From assembly GCF_003097615.1 (NCBI RefSeq), contig NZ_QCZG01000001.1, positions 1 to 64,000 of the forward strand: DNA of 64,000 bases, in the 5' to 3' direction. The DNA comes from Pueribacillus theae (lineage in GTDB: Bacteria; Bacillota; Bacilli; Bacillales; UBA6769). A program made the position numbers and the translations under genes. Each line of letters begins with the position of its first letter. The first letter of the stretch is position 1. Below are positions 24,072 to 32,926 of the stretch, in pieces. The notes beneath the pieces were generated by a model. That model saw nothing but the letters and a program-made list of their open reading frames with translations. It ran no database searches and was not told the origin of the DNA.

Positions 24072-24076
24072 ATTTG

Positions 24077-24106
24077 TTGCTATTTTAAATTCTCCTGTGA
24101 TATGAT
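24077..24106 (+). promoter_or_regulatory. Possible nrdJ promoter
   Basis: TTGCTA (24077-24082) and TATGAT (24101-24106) are 18 bp apart, immediately downstream of the second NrdR box. Confidence 0.5.
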
Positions 24107-24243
24107 GAATTCACACATCAAAGCTAGTTGTCATCGTTCGACATATAGCGAGACTTCCTTTATTGGGGGTTTAAGCACGGCTGCACCGTGAAAACCATGA
24201 TGAATACATACAACAAGACATAATAAATTAGAGGAGGAGAAAT

Positions 24244-26787
24244 ATGGGCATTACACTTACTAAACATGAAATTGATACCGAACGATTAAACGAGGATATT
24301 AAACATTTTCCACAAGTCCACCCAATTACTTCTGATATGAAAACGACCTATTCTGGTGTGTCACGACTTGTCATGCTTGACCGTTATGCGTTTAAAGATA
24401 CTGAAAAAAGCACATTAAAAATTGGCGATTTCGTCGTTCTAACAGTGAAAGAAGATCCGACATTTCCTGCAAGAGGGCTTGGTTTCATAACAAAAATAGA
24501 TTGGGAAGAAAACTCGGCTTGCGTCGAAATTGAGGAAGAGTATCGCCACAATCTTGATCGGCCGGAGGAAGTTAAATCAGGCATTGTCAAACGAGCATTG
24601 GATATTATTGATAAGCCGCTTGAGATTTTTTACGAACAAATCGCAAAAAGGAATGCGACCGGCCTTGCTTCTGTAGAAAAAACAGAAGAAAAGCGCAAAG
24701 AATGGACAGAGAAGTTCTATAATGAACTTGTTTCATTGAACTTTATTCCGGCCGGCCGCGTATTGTATGGAGCTGGGGCAAATACAGATGTTACTTATTT
24801 TAACTGTTATGTCATGCCATTTGTTCCAGACTCACGTGAAGGAATTTCCGATCACAGGAAACAGGTAATGGAAATTATGAGTCGCGGAGGCGGGGTTGGT
24901 ACGAATGGTTCAACATTGCGCCCCAGAAACACGCTTGCAAAAGGGGTAAACGGCAAATCCTCCGGTTCAGTATCTTGGCTTGATGATATCGCAAAGCTAA
25001 CACATCTTGTCGAGCAAGGCGGTTCAAGGCGCGGAGCTCAAATGATTATGCTGGCAGACTGGCATCCTGACATTATCGAATTTATTATTTCCAAAATGCA
25101 AAATCCGAAAATTCTTCGCTTTTTAATTGAGAACACAAATGACGAACAGATTAAACAGCTTGCCCGTGAAAAATTGAAATTCACTCCGCTTACTGAAACA
25201 GAAGAAGCGATGTATCAAGGCATCGTTAACTATAAAAATATTCCGGGCAAAGGCGGGTTTAACGACCGCATTATTAAAGAAGCGGAAGAAAAGCTTGCAA
25301 CTGGGGGAACATACACTGTTCATAAACCGGAATTTTTGACAGGGGCCAACATTTCCGTTTGTCTTACAAAAGAATTTATGGAAGCTGTTGAAAATGACGG
25401 AGAATATGCGCTTCGTTTTCCGGATGTTGAAAATTATAACCCGGAACAGATGAGAATTTACAATGAGGAATGGCATAAATGTGGAGACGTGCGTGAATGG
25501 GAAAAAGCAGGGCATCCTGTCCGTGTCTATCGAAAAATACGCGCCAAAGATCTTTGGGATTTAATCAATATTTGCGCGACATATTCAGCTGAACCCGGCA
25601 TTTTCTTTATTGACAATGCAAATGATAAAACGAATGCAAAAGCGTATGGCCAGAAGGTCGTTGCGACTAACCCGTGTGGCGAACAACCACTAGCACCATA
25701 TTCAGTTTGTAATTTGGCTGCTGTGAATTTAGCTCAAATGGCCGATAAAGAAAATAAAAAGGTTGATTTTGAAAAGTTAAAGCGGACGGTTGAAATCGGT
25801 GTAAGAATGCAGGACAACGTCATTGATGCGACACCTTACTTTCTTGAAGAAAATAAAAAACAGGCATTAGGCGAGCGGCGTGTCGGGCTTGGCGTGATGG
25901 GGCTTCACGACTTGTTAATTTATTGTGAGACTGTCTACGGATCAGAGGAAGGAAATGCGTTAACGGATCAAATTTTTGAAACGATAGCGACGAATGCTTA
26001 CAGGGCATCTATCGAATTAGCAAAAGAAAAAGGCAGCTTCCCATTTTTAATTGGTGATACTGATGAAGAGACAAGGAAGCTTAGACAAGCATTTACAGAA
26101 ACGGGCTATATGCGCACCATGCCTGAAGATATTCGATCGGATATACTGGAAAATGGCATTCGCAACTCTCACTTACTGACGGTTGCACCTACAGGATCAA
26201 CAGGTACGATGGTCGGTGTTTCAACCGGTTTAGAGCCTTATTTTTCATTTTCTTATTTTAGAAGCGGCCGTTTAGGCAAATTTATTGAAGTGAAAGCTGA
26301 GATTGTTGAGGAATATTTAAGCAATCATCCCGATGCCCATCCTGAAGCACTGCCTGAATGGTTTATTTCGGCGATGGAATTGACTCCTGAGGCACACGCT
26401 GATACACAATGTGTCATTCAGCGTTGGATTGACAGTTCGATTAGTAAAACGGTAAACGCTCCAAAAGGCTATGCTGTTGAACAAGTTGAAGCGGTTTATG
26501 AAAGGCTTTATCGCGGTGGTGCTAAAGGCGGAACGGTATATGTCGATGGAAGCCGGGATGCACAAGTGTTAAGCTTGACAGCGGAAGACAATACGTTTGA
26601 AGAAGAAGAGCTGACAGAAAACCGTGTTGTCCTTGTTGATACGATTGCACCGTTAAAAAATACAGAAGTGACAATCGGATCTGAACTCGGAAATACTTGT
26701 CCTGTTTGCCGGGAAGGCGAAGTTGAAGACATTGGCGGCTGCAATACGTGTACGAGCTGTGGTGCACAGCTTAAATGTGGACTTTAA
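24244..26787 (+). CDS. nrdJ: Adenosylcobalamin-dependent ribonucleotide reductase (class II)
   Basis: Reduces ribonucleotides to deoxyribonucleotides using B12 as radical source, with or without oxygen. 847 residues. Features: first disulfide Cys in TYFNCYVMP near 187, GGGVGTNGSTLRPRN near 217, the catalytic NPCGEQPLAPYSVCNLAAVN near 475-495 (thiyl Cys and second redox Cys), APTGSTGTMVG near 645, and a C-terminal Cys cluster CPVC...CNTCTSCGAQLKC for re-reduction. ATG 24244 with GAGGAGGAG 5 nt upstream. B. subtilis relies on class I NrdEF, so this is a lineage-specific difference. The NrdR operator upstream indicates repression when dATP/ATP is high. Confidence 0.95.
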   Translation: MGITLTKHEIDTERLNEDIKHFPQVHPITSDMKTTYSGVSRLVMLDRYAFKDTEKSTLKIGDFVVLTVKEDPTFPARGLGFITKIDWEENSACVEIEEEYRHNLDRPEEVKSGIVKRALDIIDKPLEIFYEQIAKRNATGLASVEKTEEKRKEWTEKFYNELVSLNFIPAGRVLYGAGANTDVTYFNCYVMPFVPDSREGISDHRKQVMEIMSRGGGVGTNGSTLRPRNTLAKGVNGKSSGSVSWLDDIAKLTHLVEQGGSRRGAQMIMLADWHPDIIEFIISKMQNPKILRFLIENTNDEQIKQLAREKLKFTPLTETEEAMYQGIVNYKNIPGKGGFNDRIIKEAEEKLATGGTYTVHKPEFLTGANISVCLTKEFMEAVENDGEYALRFPDVENYNPEQMRIYNEEWHKCGDVREWEKAGHPVRVYRKIRAKDLWDLINICATYSAEPGIFFIDNANDKTNAKAYGQKVVATNPCGEQPLAPYSVCNLAAVNLAQMADKENKKVDFEKLKRTVEIGVRMQDNVIDATPYFLEENKKQALGERRVGLGVMGLHDLLIYCETVYGSEEGNALTDQIFETIATNAYRASIELAKEKGSFPFLIGDTDEETRKLRQAFTETGYMRTMPEDIRSDILENGIRNSHLLTVAPTGSTGTMVGVSTGLEPYFSFSYFRSGRLGKFIEVKAEIVEEYLSNHPDAHPEALPEWFISAMELTPEAHADTQCVIQRWIDSSISKTVNAPKGYAVEQVEAVYERLYRGGAKGGTVYVDGSRDAQVLSLTAEDNTFEEEELTENRVVLVDTIAPLKNTEVTIGSELGNTCPVCREGEVEDIGGCNTCTSCGAQLKCGL

Positions 26788-26795
26788 AAAATGAT

Positions 26796-26829
26796 GCGTG
26801 TACTTCCAAATGGGAGTGCGCGTTTTTAT
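26796..26829 (+). terminator. Terminator after nrdJ
   Basis: GCGTGTACTTCC and GGGAGTGCGCG pair with a few G-T pairs, followed by TTTTTATTTTTT. Confidence 0.8.
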
Positions 26830-27650
26830 TTTTTAAACAAATAAGGACGATTTGTTACAATGCCGTCAATTCCCATTTCGAGTAACTTTTCCGCTATGTT
26901 TGAATGATTGACTGTCCATGCGAAGATTCCCATTCCAAAATGTGAAGCCATATTAACCAATTCATCATCAATCAATAGAAAATGGGGATTTACATAGTTC
27001 GCATAAGAAGAAAATGACTGGATTTCCTGAACATTAATAGGCGATGTGAAACCAATGAGTACAGCGGTTTTAACAGATGGTAGAAATTTGTGAAATTTTA
27101 GGATGGATTGGTGATCGAATGATTGAACGACAAAAGGAGTGTTTTTCGTTTGCTTGTATAGATGCTTTTTTAATTCTTTTGCCAATTTCAGTTCAATTCC
27201 CGGATACAAGGAAGGGTTTTTTAGCTCGATAAGCATGCCAACCTTTCCGCTATAGCGTTTCAGTACCTCTTTTAACATCGGAATTCGTTCATTGCGAAAA
27301 GAATGGTGAAACCAGCTTCCGGCATCAATGCGTTTCTGGGCTTTGTTTGTCAAATTTTTTACTGGGCCTGCTGCATTCGTCGTCCGCTCCAAAGTCGTAT
27401 CATGTATGACGACAAGCTCCCCGTTTCGATTTAATTGGACGTCCAGTTCGATATAATCAGCGTGCGTTTGAATCGCTTTGTCAAAAGCTGCAAATGTGTT
27501 TTCCGGTGCAATATCAGATGCACCCCGATGTGCAATAATGAATAATTTCTTCTTTCTTCGTTTTAATTTCGTGTCCTTAGCATCTCCGTAGAGGATAAAA
27601 ATAAGGATAAGCAGAACATAGAACAGCGATTGTTTTAAAGTATAAATCAT
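26826..27650 (-). CDS. Glycerophosphodiester phosphodiesterase
   Basis: 274 residues. N-terminal membrane segment (about 7-20), then the GDPD domain: HRGASDIAPENTFAAFDKA near 43, ELDVQLNRNGELVVIHD near 72 with the catalytic His and metal-binding Glu/Asp, ELKNP near 138, and a C-terminal AWTVN. Hydrolyses glycerophosphodiesters to glycerol-3-phosphate and an alcohol, in lipid or teichoic-acid turnover. ATG 27650 is favoured (AAGGGA 9 nt upstream). Probably faces outside the membrane. Confidence 0.9.
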   Translation of the reverse strand: MIYTLKQSLFYVLLILIFILYGDAKDTKLKRRKKKLFIIAHRGASDIAPENTFAAFDKAIQTHADYIELDVQLNRNGELVVIHDTTLERTTNAAGPVKNLTNKAQKRIDAGSWFHHSFRNERIPMLKEVLKRYSGKVGMLIELKNPSLYPGIELKLAKELKKHLYKQTKNTPFVVQSFDHQSILKFHKFLPSVKTAVLIGFTSPINVQEIQSFSSYANYVNPHFLLIDDELVNMASHFGMGIFAWTVNHSNIAEKLLEMGIDGIVTNRPYLFKK

Positions 27651-27912
27651 TTTGCCATATCCCTTCTCCATCAATACTTTAAGCGTCCAGATCGTAAGCT
27701 TACACAGGAACGCTGCTGTTTTTACTGAATGTATGTAAAAGCTAAATACTAATCATGAATCAGTATATGAAAGAACTTGTAAATGGTAAGGGCAGTCTAA
27801 CGAAGCAGCTTTAACTGAACAGAAATTTTTAATCGTTTGCCCCAATCGAAATCGTCACTTTTTTCATACAAATGGATCAGCAGGAAAAGACGCTGATTGG
27901 GGTTGGCCATTT

Positions 27913-28560
27913 ATGTATAAGCCTTTTTTAATTTATACAGCACTTGGAGATTCATTGACGAAAGGAAGGGGGGCGTTTTTTTCGCCTAATTTTGTCCAGA
28001 GTTATGCACAAATGGCACAGGAAGTTTTCAACAAACAGGTCGTTGTCCACAATTATTCGAAAGGCGGTTTAACGTCAGAACAAATTTTGTCGATGTTTTT
28101 CGACCCTGGAATCAGGTACGCAATTTACCACTCGGATTTGTTGACGATTACCGCTGGAGGCAATGATCTGCTTAAGGCGGGGAAACGTTTTATTCTTTCG
28201 AGAAATGATTCAGTTCTTAACCGCGCAAGCAATAAGGCCTTAAAAAACATCGAAAAAATGATAGATGAAATAGCTTCCATCAAGTCCTCTACGAAAGCCC
28301 CTTATCTTATTCGAATTGTCGATTTATACAACCCGGTTCCACAAGTCCAAGACAGCGATTACTGGATTCGATTATTTAACTATAAATTAAAGAAAAAGTT
28401 CACCCGGAAAAATATTGCAGTTACGAACATCCATCCAAAATTCAAAAAAGAAAAAAAGAAATTTCTCTCGGTTGACGGCTTACATCCAAACAAGCGTGGC
28501 TACCGTACAATTGCCGAAAATCTTCATCAATTAGGATATGAACCGTTGTTAGAAGGATAA
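27913..28560 (+). CDS. SGNH/GDSL-family esterase
   Basis: 215 residues with the four SGNH blocks: GDSLTKGRG (catalytic Ser) near 11, Gly in SKGGLTS near 52, GGNDLL near 82 and DGLHPNKRGY near 190 with catalytic Asp and His. Cytoplasmic or surface lipase/acylhydrolase; no signal peptide is visible. Starts at ATG 27913 with only a weak G-rich binding site. A long inverted repeat (CCCCAATC near 27841, GATTGGGG near 27895) lies just upstream. Confidence 0.85.
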   Translation: MYKPFLIYTALGDSLTKGRGAFFSPNFVQSYAQMAQEVFNKQVVVHNYSKGGLTSEQILSMFFDPGIRYAIYHSDLLTITAGGNDLLKAGKRFILSRNDSVLNRASNKALKNIEKMIDEIASIKSSTKAPYLIRIVDLYNPVPQVQDSDYWIRLFNYKLKKKFTRKNIAVTNIHPKFKKEKKKFLSVDGLHPNKRGYRTIAENLHQLGYEPLLEG

Positions 28561-28729
28561 AGCCCCGTTTTTCTTATTATGTTTAATTTTTAGAATTCCT
28601 TTACAATATAAAAAAGTTAAATTAAAATAAAAGGAAAGATGAGCAATAATTCAGTTTGCTTCAAATGGGAGTACGGGGCTCAAAATATACTTGTGGATGG
28701 GACAAAAATACATATAAAAGGAGAAAGCA

Positions 28730-30085
28730 ATGTTTAAAAAAATTTTGATTGCGAACAGAGGAGAAATTGCCGTAAGGATTATGAGGACTTGTAAAGAAAT
28801 GGGAATAAACACAGTTGCAGTTTACTCAGAGGCCGACGAAAAAGCCCCTCATGTCCAACTGGCAGATGAAGCGTATTTAATTGGAAAACCTAGAGTAAAC
28901 GAAAGCTATCTAAATATCGATAAAATTATACAGGTTGCAAATGAAGCAGGCGCTGAAGCGATTCATCCTGGATATGGCCTATTGTCGGAGAATGCAGAAT
29001 TCGCAAGGCGATGCACCGAATCGGGGCTTGTTTTTATTGGGCCGGATCCATCTGTTATTTCAAAAATGGGAAGCAAAATTGAATCGCGAAGAACGATGGA
29101 AAAGGCGGGCGTCCCTGTTGTTCCAGGGATCGATTACCCATTAAAAGACGAAAAAGAAGCCATTCAAATCGCAAATGAAATCGGTTACCCTGTCATGTTA
29201 AAAGCTTCGGCTGGCGGCGGTGGAATCGGCATGCAAATTGTAAGAAATGATGAAGAATTAACAAAAGCATACAGCGGCAACCAAAAACGAGCGACTGATT
29301 TCTTTGGTGATGGGGCAATGTATGTTGAAAAATACGTTGAAAATCCAAGGCATATCGAAATACAAATTCTCGCCGACAAGCGCCATCATACTGTTTATTT
29401 ATGGGAGAGAGAATGTTCGATCCAACGCCGGCATCAAAAAGTTGTCGAAGAAGCGCCATCTCCTTTTTTAGATGATGAGACAAGGGCGAAAATGGGTGAG
29501 GCTGCGGTGAAAGCTGCGAAAGCAATTGGGTATGTTAACGCCGGCACGATTGAATTTTTGGTGGATGAAAACAAGAATTTTTATTTCCTTGAAATGAATA
29601 CAAGATTACAAGTTGAACACCCAGTAACGGAAGAAATCACAGGGCTGGATTTAGTGAAAGAACAACTTAAGATTGCATGGGGGACAGAGCTGTCTTTTAC
29701 ACAATCTGATATTAAAAGAATGGGACATGCAATCGAAGTAAGGATCTATGCGGAAGATCCAAAAACATTTTTCCCCTCGCCTGGAAAGATTACAACACTC
29801 GAGCTTCCAAGGGGAGAAAATATTCGGCACGAACTTGCTGTAAATGAAGGGTCTACTGTTACACCGTTCTATGATCCAATGATTGCCAAGTTAATCGTTA
29901 AAGGATCGACGCGCGAAGAAGCGATAGACGGCATGAAAAAAGCGCTTGATCAATATGTTGTCGAAGGAATAAAAACGAATATTCCGATGTTGCAGACCGT
30001 CATCGCCCATGATGCATTTCTAGCTGGAGATACGACGACTAATTTTGTCGATAAGCATCTAAAACAAAAAAAGGCAAAAAAATAA
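28730..30085 (+). CDS. Biotin carboxylase (AccC-type), carrier gene not adjacent
   Basis: ATP-dependent carboxylation of biotin on a carrier protein. 451 residues. Motifs: KILIANRGEIAVRIMRTC at the N terminus, ATP-grasp glycine loop KASAGGGGIGM near 158, ERECSIQRRHQKVVEE near 228, EMNTRLQVEHPVTEEITG near 288. The glycine loop (GGGGIGMQ) and overall pattern resemble YngH/AccC2, which belongs to acyl-CoA carboxylase clusters. No accB or carboxyltransferase gene is next to it; pyruvate carboxylase at 56.7 kb is separate. AAAGGAG precedes the ATG. A paralogue of the main accC is the likely reading, but the partner is unknown. Confidence 0.88.
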   Translation: MFKKILIANRGEIAVRIMRTCKEMGINTVAVYSEADEKAPHVQLADEAYLIGKPRVNESYLNIDKIIQVANEAGAEAIHPGYGLLSENAEFARRCTESGLVFIGPDPSVISKMGSKIESRRTMEKAGVPVVPGIDYPLKDEKEAIQIANEIGYPVMLKASAGGGGIGMQIVRNDEELTKAYSGNQKRATDFFGDGAMYVEKYVENPRHIEIQILADKRHHTVYLWERECSIQRRHQKVVEEAPSPFLDDETRAKMGEAAVKAAKAIGYVNAGTIEFLVDENKNFYFLEMNTRLQVEHPVTEEITGLDLVKEQLKIAWGTELSFTQSDIKRMGHAIEVRIYAEDPKTFFPSPGKITTLELPRGENIRHELAVNEGSTVTPFYDPMIAKLIVKGSTREEAIDGMKKALDQYVVEGIKTNIPMLQTVIAHDAFLAGDTTTNFVDKHLKQKKAKK

Positions 30086-30086
30086 T

Positions 30087-30117
30087 ACCCGGTGAATAAG
30101 GTTCTCCGGGTTTTCTC
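30087..30117 (+). terminator. Terminator after the biotin carboxylase gene
   Basis: ACCCGG and CCGGGT enclose a 13-nt loop, followed by TTTTC, just after the stop. Confidence 0.75.
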
Positions 30118-30249
30118 ATTGCTTATCATGGCTGGGATGTATGGCGGCTTCATTCCAAATTCTATATTTTTTATTAAGATGATGTAAAAATGAGCTGCCC
30201 AGAAAATGATGAAAGAAAACAAAATAAACATTTTAAAAAGTGATAAAAT

Positions 30250-30393
30250 CTAAGAATTACTCGTTTTTTGGTACAGAAAAATAAGCTTATCTAATTCTTG
30301 GCTAATGCGAATGGTTCTTTTTGATTGGAATCCGTACCGCTTAGCGGCAGCAATCATCTTTTTTCGTTTCGCTTCAATTTCTCTCTTTAACAT
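30250..30393 (-). CDS. Spo0E-like aspartyl-phosphate phosphatase
   Basis: 47 residues: begins MLKREIEAKRKKMIAAAKRY, has the SQELDKLI motif near 31-38 and ends YQKTSNS. This is the short Spo0E family, which dephosphorylates Spo0A~P and tunes sporulation entry. The SQ.LD signature is the catalytic/recognition helix. ATG 30393 with AGGTG 9 nt upstream. It lies alone on the minus strand between the biotin carboxylase and the CBS gene. Its small size fits the family; identity rests on the motif. Confidence 0.85.
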   Translation of the reverse strand: MLKREIEAKRKKMIAAAKRYGFQSKRTIRISQELDKLIFLYQKTSNS

Positions 30394-30613
30394 CGTAAAC
30401 ACCTAGCCTTTATATATTTTCCCTCATATATTTTCACAAAAAAACACCCGTTAAACCAATTCAAGCAAACTTCTTATTTTTCGACAAAAGAAGCCATTTC
30501 CTTTCCGGTTTATAAAGTAGTTGAAGGTGGTAAAGTATGATACACTAAAAATGAACCCTTCTTAGTTGGGATCAGCTCGCTTTGGAAAACGACCGAAGGG
30601 GTGTTGTGATAAT

Positions 30614-31051
30614 ATGAACGATAAAAAAATAAAAGAGTTGATGATTCCATCTGAAAAAGTTGCACATGTCAATTTAAACAACCCGCTTGAACATGCGTTG
30701 CTCGTCTTAATTAAATCAGGCTATTCCGCCATACCTGTCGTTGATTCAGATTTTAAATTAAAAGGGCTTATTAGCATGACCTTAATCCTTGATTCAATTC
30801 TAGGAATTGAAAGAATTGAAACGGAAAAATTAGAAAACAAAATTGTGAAAGATGTTATTAAAGATGAGGCCCCGTCTATACGCGAGGATGAAAGTTTTAT
30901 AAGGGGATTGAAACTTTCGATTGACCACCCATTTTTATGTGTTGTGAATCATGAAGGGGTATTTACTGGTATTTTAACACGAAGAGCGATTTTAAAGTAT
31001 ATTAATCGCTATATTCATGAAACCAATCGAGAATCTGTCCGCCCAATGTAG
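30614..31051 (+). CDS. darB: CBS-pair protein, DarB/CbpB-like (YkuL)
   Basis: 145 residues made almost entirely of two CBS domains: SGYSAIPVVDSDFKLKGLIS near 36-55 and HPFLCVVNHEGVFTGILTRR near 102-121. In B. subtilis this protein binds c-di-AMP and, in the apo state, stimulates Rel and pyruvate carboxylase. ATG 30614 is chosen since AAGGGGTG lies upstream; the earlier in-frame start lacks a site. It is close to ccpC as in B. subtilis (ykuL-ccpC), with an efflux gene inserted between. PYC, a known DarB partner, is encoded at 56.7 kb. Confidence 0.87.
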   Translation: MNDKKIKELMIPSEKVAHVNLNNPLEHALLVLIKSGYSAIPVVDSDFKLKGLISMTLILDSILGIERIETEKLENKIVKDVIKDEAPSIREDESFIRGLKLSIDHPFLCVVNHEGVFTGILTRRAILKYINRYIHETNRESVRPM

Positions 31052-31067
31052 CTGGGACAGATTTTTT
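31032..31067 (+). terminator. Terminator after darB
   Basis: AATCTGTCC and GGGACAGATT enclose a short loop, followed by TTTTTT. The stem overlaps the 3' end of the gene. Confidence 0.85.
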
Positions 31068-31143
31068 CTATTGCTAGACGATAAATAAAAGAACAATAGA
31101 GATCTACCATTGCCGTTGATTCGAAAAAGAAAGTGGTGCAAAC

Positions 31144-32676
31144 ATGTCTTATCAAAATATTACAGCCGCAAATTATCGCGAAAAAAAAACACATCGGCCG
31201 CTTGTTTTAACTGCAGTAATTTTAGCAATGTTTATGGCTGCCATCGAAGGGACAATTGTTGCTACGGCAATGCCCGGGATCGTTTCTGATCTCGGCAATT
31301 TTTCTTTATATAGCTGGGTGTTCTCCTCTTATTTACTGATGCAGTCTGTTTCCATTCTTATTTACGGAAAACTGTCGGATTTGTTTGGCCGAAAACCTAT
31401 TTTTGTATTCGGAATCATTACTTTTTTAATCGGATCGCTTTTGTGCGGTTTTGCGACTTCTATGTTCGCGCTTATTTTATTTCGGTTTATCCAAGGCTTA
31501 GGCGCAGGTGCGGTACAACCAATTGCAACGACAATCGTAGGTGATATGTATTCAATTGAAGAAAGGGCTAAAATTCAAGGATATCTGTCGAGTGTTTGGG
31601 GAATCTCTGCGATTTTAGGTCCGCTTTTAGGCGGTTTACTCGTTCAATATTTGCATTGGGCATGGATTTTTTGGCTTAATATTCCTTTAGGCATATTGGC
31701 TATTATTGGCGTCGTTCGCTTTTTGCACGAGAGTCCTGAAAGAAAAAAGCAGCAGATTGATTACACCGGCTCTTTACTGCTGCTTTTTTCCGTTTCGGCT
31801 TTAATGCTCGTATTCATCCAAGGTGGTATCGCTTGGAAGTGGACATCCTTTCCAATCATTTGCTTAATTGCTGTTTTTTTTGTTTGTTTTATGTTATTTA
31901 TTATCCAGGAAAAACGGTGCAGCGAACCGGTGATGCCGCTTAAAATATGGAAACATCCACTGATGGCTTTTGCGAATGTAGCTACGTTAACGTCAGGGAT
32001 GATTATGATGGGTGTATCTACCTTTCTTCCGACATTTGTACAAGGTGTGATGGGCAAAACGCCAATTATTGCTGGGTTTACATTGACGACAATGTCCATC
32101 GGGTGGCCGATTGCCTCCACAATTGCCGGAAGATTAGTGATTAAAATTGGTTTTCGGACAACAGCTTTGTTAGGTGGGCTATCGCTTGTAGTAGGAGCCA
32201 TTTTTTTCGTGCTGTTAACTCCTTCTCTTGGCCCTGTTTGGGCTGGTACTGCATCATTCTTTGTAGGGGTTGGCATGGGATTAACAAGCACAACCTTTAT
32301 TGTTGCGATACAAAGTAGTGTTGATTGGAATACCCGAGGGATTGCAACTGCAAACAACATGTTTATGCGTATACTTGGAAATGCAATCGGGGCTGCATTG
32401 CTTGGCGGTATATTAAATAGCCAAATGAAACGATATTTCTTAACAAACAGTGATGGAATTGATGCATCACTGACCGTTGATGCGGCTAATGTATTGTTAA
32501 ATGAAAGCCAAAGGAATGCTTTACCGCAAGAAGCATTGAACATTCTTAAAGATGGGCTGACTTATGCATTGCATAGCGTGCATTGGGGAATAGCTTGCTT
32601 AGCAGTTTTTACACTTGTTTTCATTTTCTTTTTGCCTAAACCTAATCCTTCTCCACAAAGAAAACTTTCACAATAA
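31144..32676 (+). CDS. DHA2-family (EmrB/QacA type) multidrug efflux permease
   Basis: 510 residues with about 14 hydrophobic segments, the DHA2 pattern. Motif A GKLSDLFGRKPIF near 76, motif C GISAILGPLLGG near 152, and the start-of-family motif AAIEGTIVATAMPGIV near 32. Proton-driven export of drugs or other cations; substrate unknown. ATG 31144 with GAAAGTGG upstream. Not between ykuL and ccpC in B. subtilis, so it was inserted here. Eight base pairs after its stop a MITE-like repeat begins. Confidence 0.88.
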   Translation: MSYQNITAANYREKKTHRPLVLTAVILAMFMAAIEGTIVATAMPGIVSDLGNFSLYSWVFSSYLLMQSVSILIYGKLSDLFGRKPIFVFGIITFLIGSLLCGFATSMFALILFRFIQGLGAGAVQPIATTIVGDMYSIEERAKIQGYLSSVWGISAILGPLLGGLLVQYLHWAWIFWLNIPLGILAIIGVVRFLHESPERKKQQIDYTGSLLLLFSVSALMLVFIQGGIAWKWTSFPIICLIAVFFVCFMLFIIQEKRCSEPVMPLKIWKHPLMAFANVATLTSGMIMMGVSTFLPTFVQGVMGKTPIIAGFTLTTMSIGWPIASTIAGRLVIKIGFRTTALLGGLSLVVGAIFFVLLTPSLGPVWAGTASFFVGVGMGLTSTTFIVAIQSSVDWNTRGIATANNMFMRILGNAIGAALLGGILNSQMKRYFLTNSDGIDASLTVDAANVLLNESQRNALPQEALNILKDGLTYALHSVHWGIACLAVFTLVFIFFLPKPNPSPQRKLSQ

Positions 32677-32683
32677 TAGAGGT

Positions 32684-32891
32684 TGTTCAAAAAGTCCGGA
32701 GGCTTACAGGAGGTAAGTCAGTTCGACGTTATCACAGGACGTGATGCTTTTCGTCGAACTTCCTTAATAGGCTGCGAATCTCTTCGTCAGCTTGCTCTTC
32801 CGCTCCTCACGTATCCTACAAACATACGTTGCGGTGCTCAGAGCTACGCTTCCTCGACCTTCTTGCCTCTCGTTGTCCTCCTTTTTGAACA
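32684..32891 (+). mobile_element. MITE-like repeat, copy A (208 bp)
   Basis: Bounded by an 11-bp terminal inverted repeat, TGTTCAAAAAG and CTTTTTGAACA. Shares its right two thirds with copies B and C (AGGCTGCGAATCTCTTCGTC ... CTTCCTCGACCTTCTTGCC). Carries an extra segment of about 60 bp after CCGG that contains an internal inverted pair (GTTCGACG / CGTCGAAC). No transposase. Starts 8 bp after the efflux gene and ends 35 bp before ccpC. Confidence 0.85.
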
Positions 32892-32926
32892 TGCAATAAG
32901 TAGTGAAACGGAGTTGATCTTTTACT

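Larger units (their letters stand above)
23870..24243 (+). other. Intergenic control region upstream of nrdJ
   Basis: AT-rich 374-bp region. It contains the paired NrdR-type boxes (24021-24071), a promoter-like element (24077-24106) and a leader of about 130 nt before the nrdJ start. An open frame at 23908-24105 runs across the operator and lacks a ribosome-binding site, so I do not call it. The leader contains GCACGGCTGCACCGTG (24175-24190), a short inverted repeat. No cobalamin riboswitch was recognised. Confidence 0.6.

Noticed and set aside
23908-24105. 65-codon frame upstream of nrdJ
   Set aside because: It crosses the NrdR operator, lacks a good binding site and has low-complexity Phe/Leu/Lys content typical of AT-rich non-coding DNA.
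24107-24243. Cobalamin riboswitch upstream of the B12-dependent nrdJ
   Set aside because: The leader is too short and the conserved B12-box sequence (GCCACTG type) is not seen. Control appears to be through the NrdR boxes.
31761-32543. 260-codon antisense frame in the efflux gene
   Set aside because: Shadow of the codon bias of the true gene on the opposite strand. Similar shadows occur in thiG (10501-11031) and pdhC (41309-41866).
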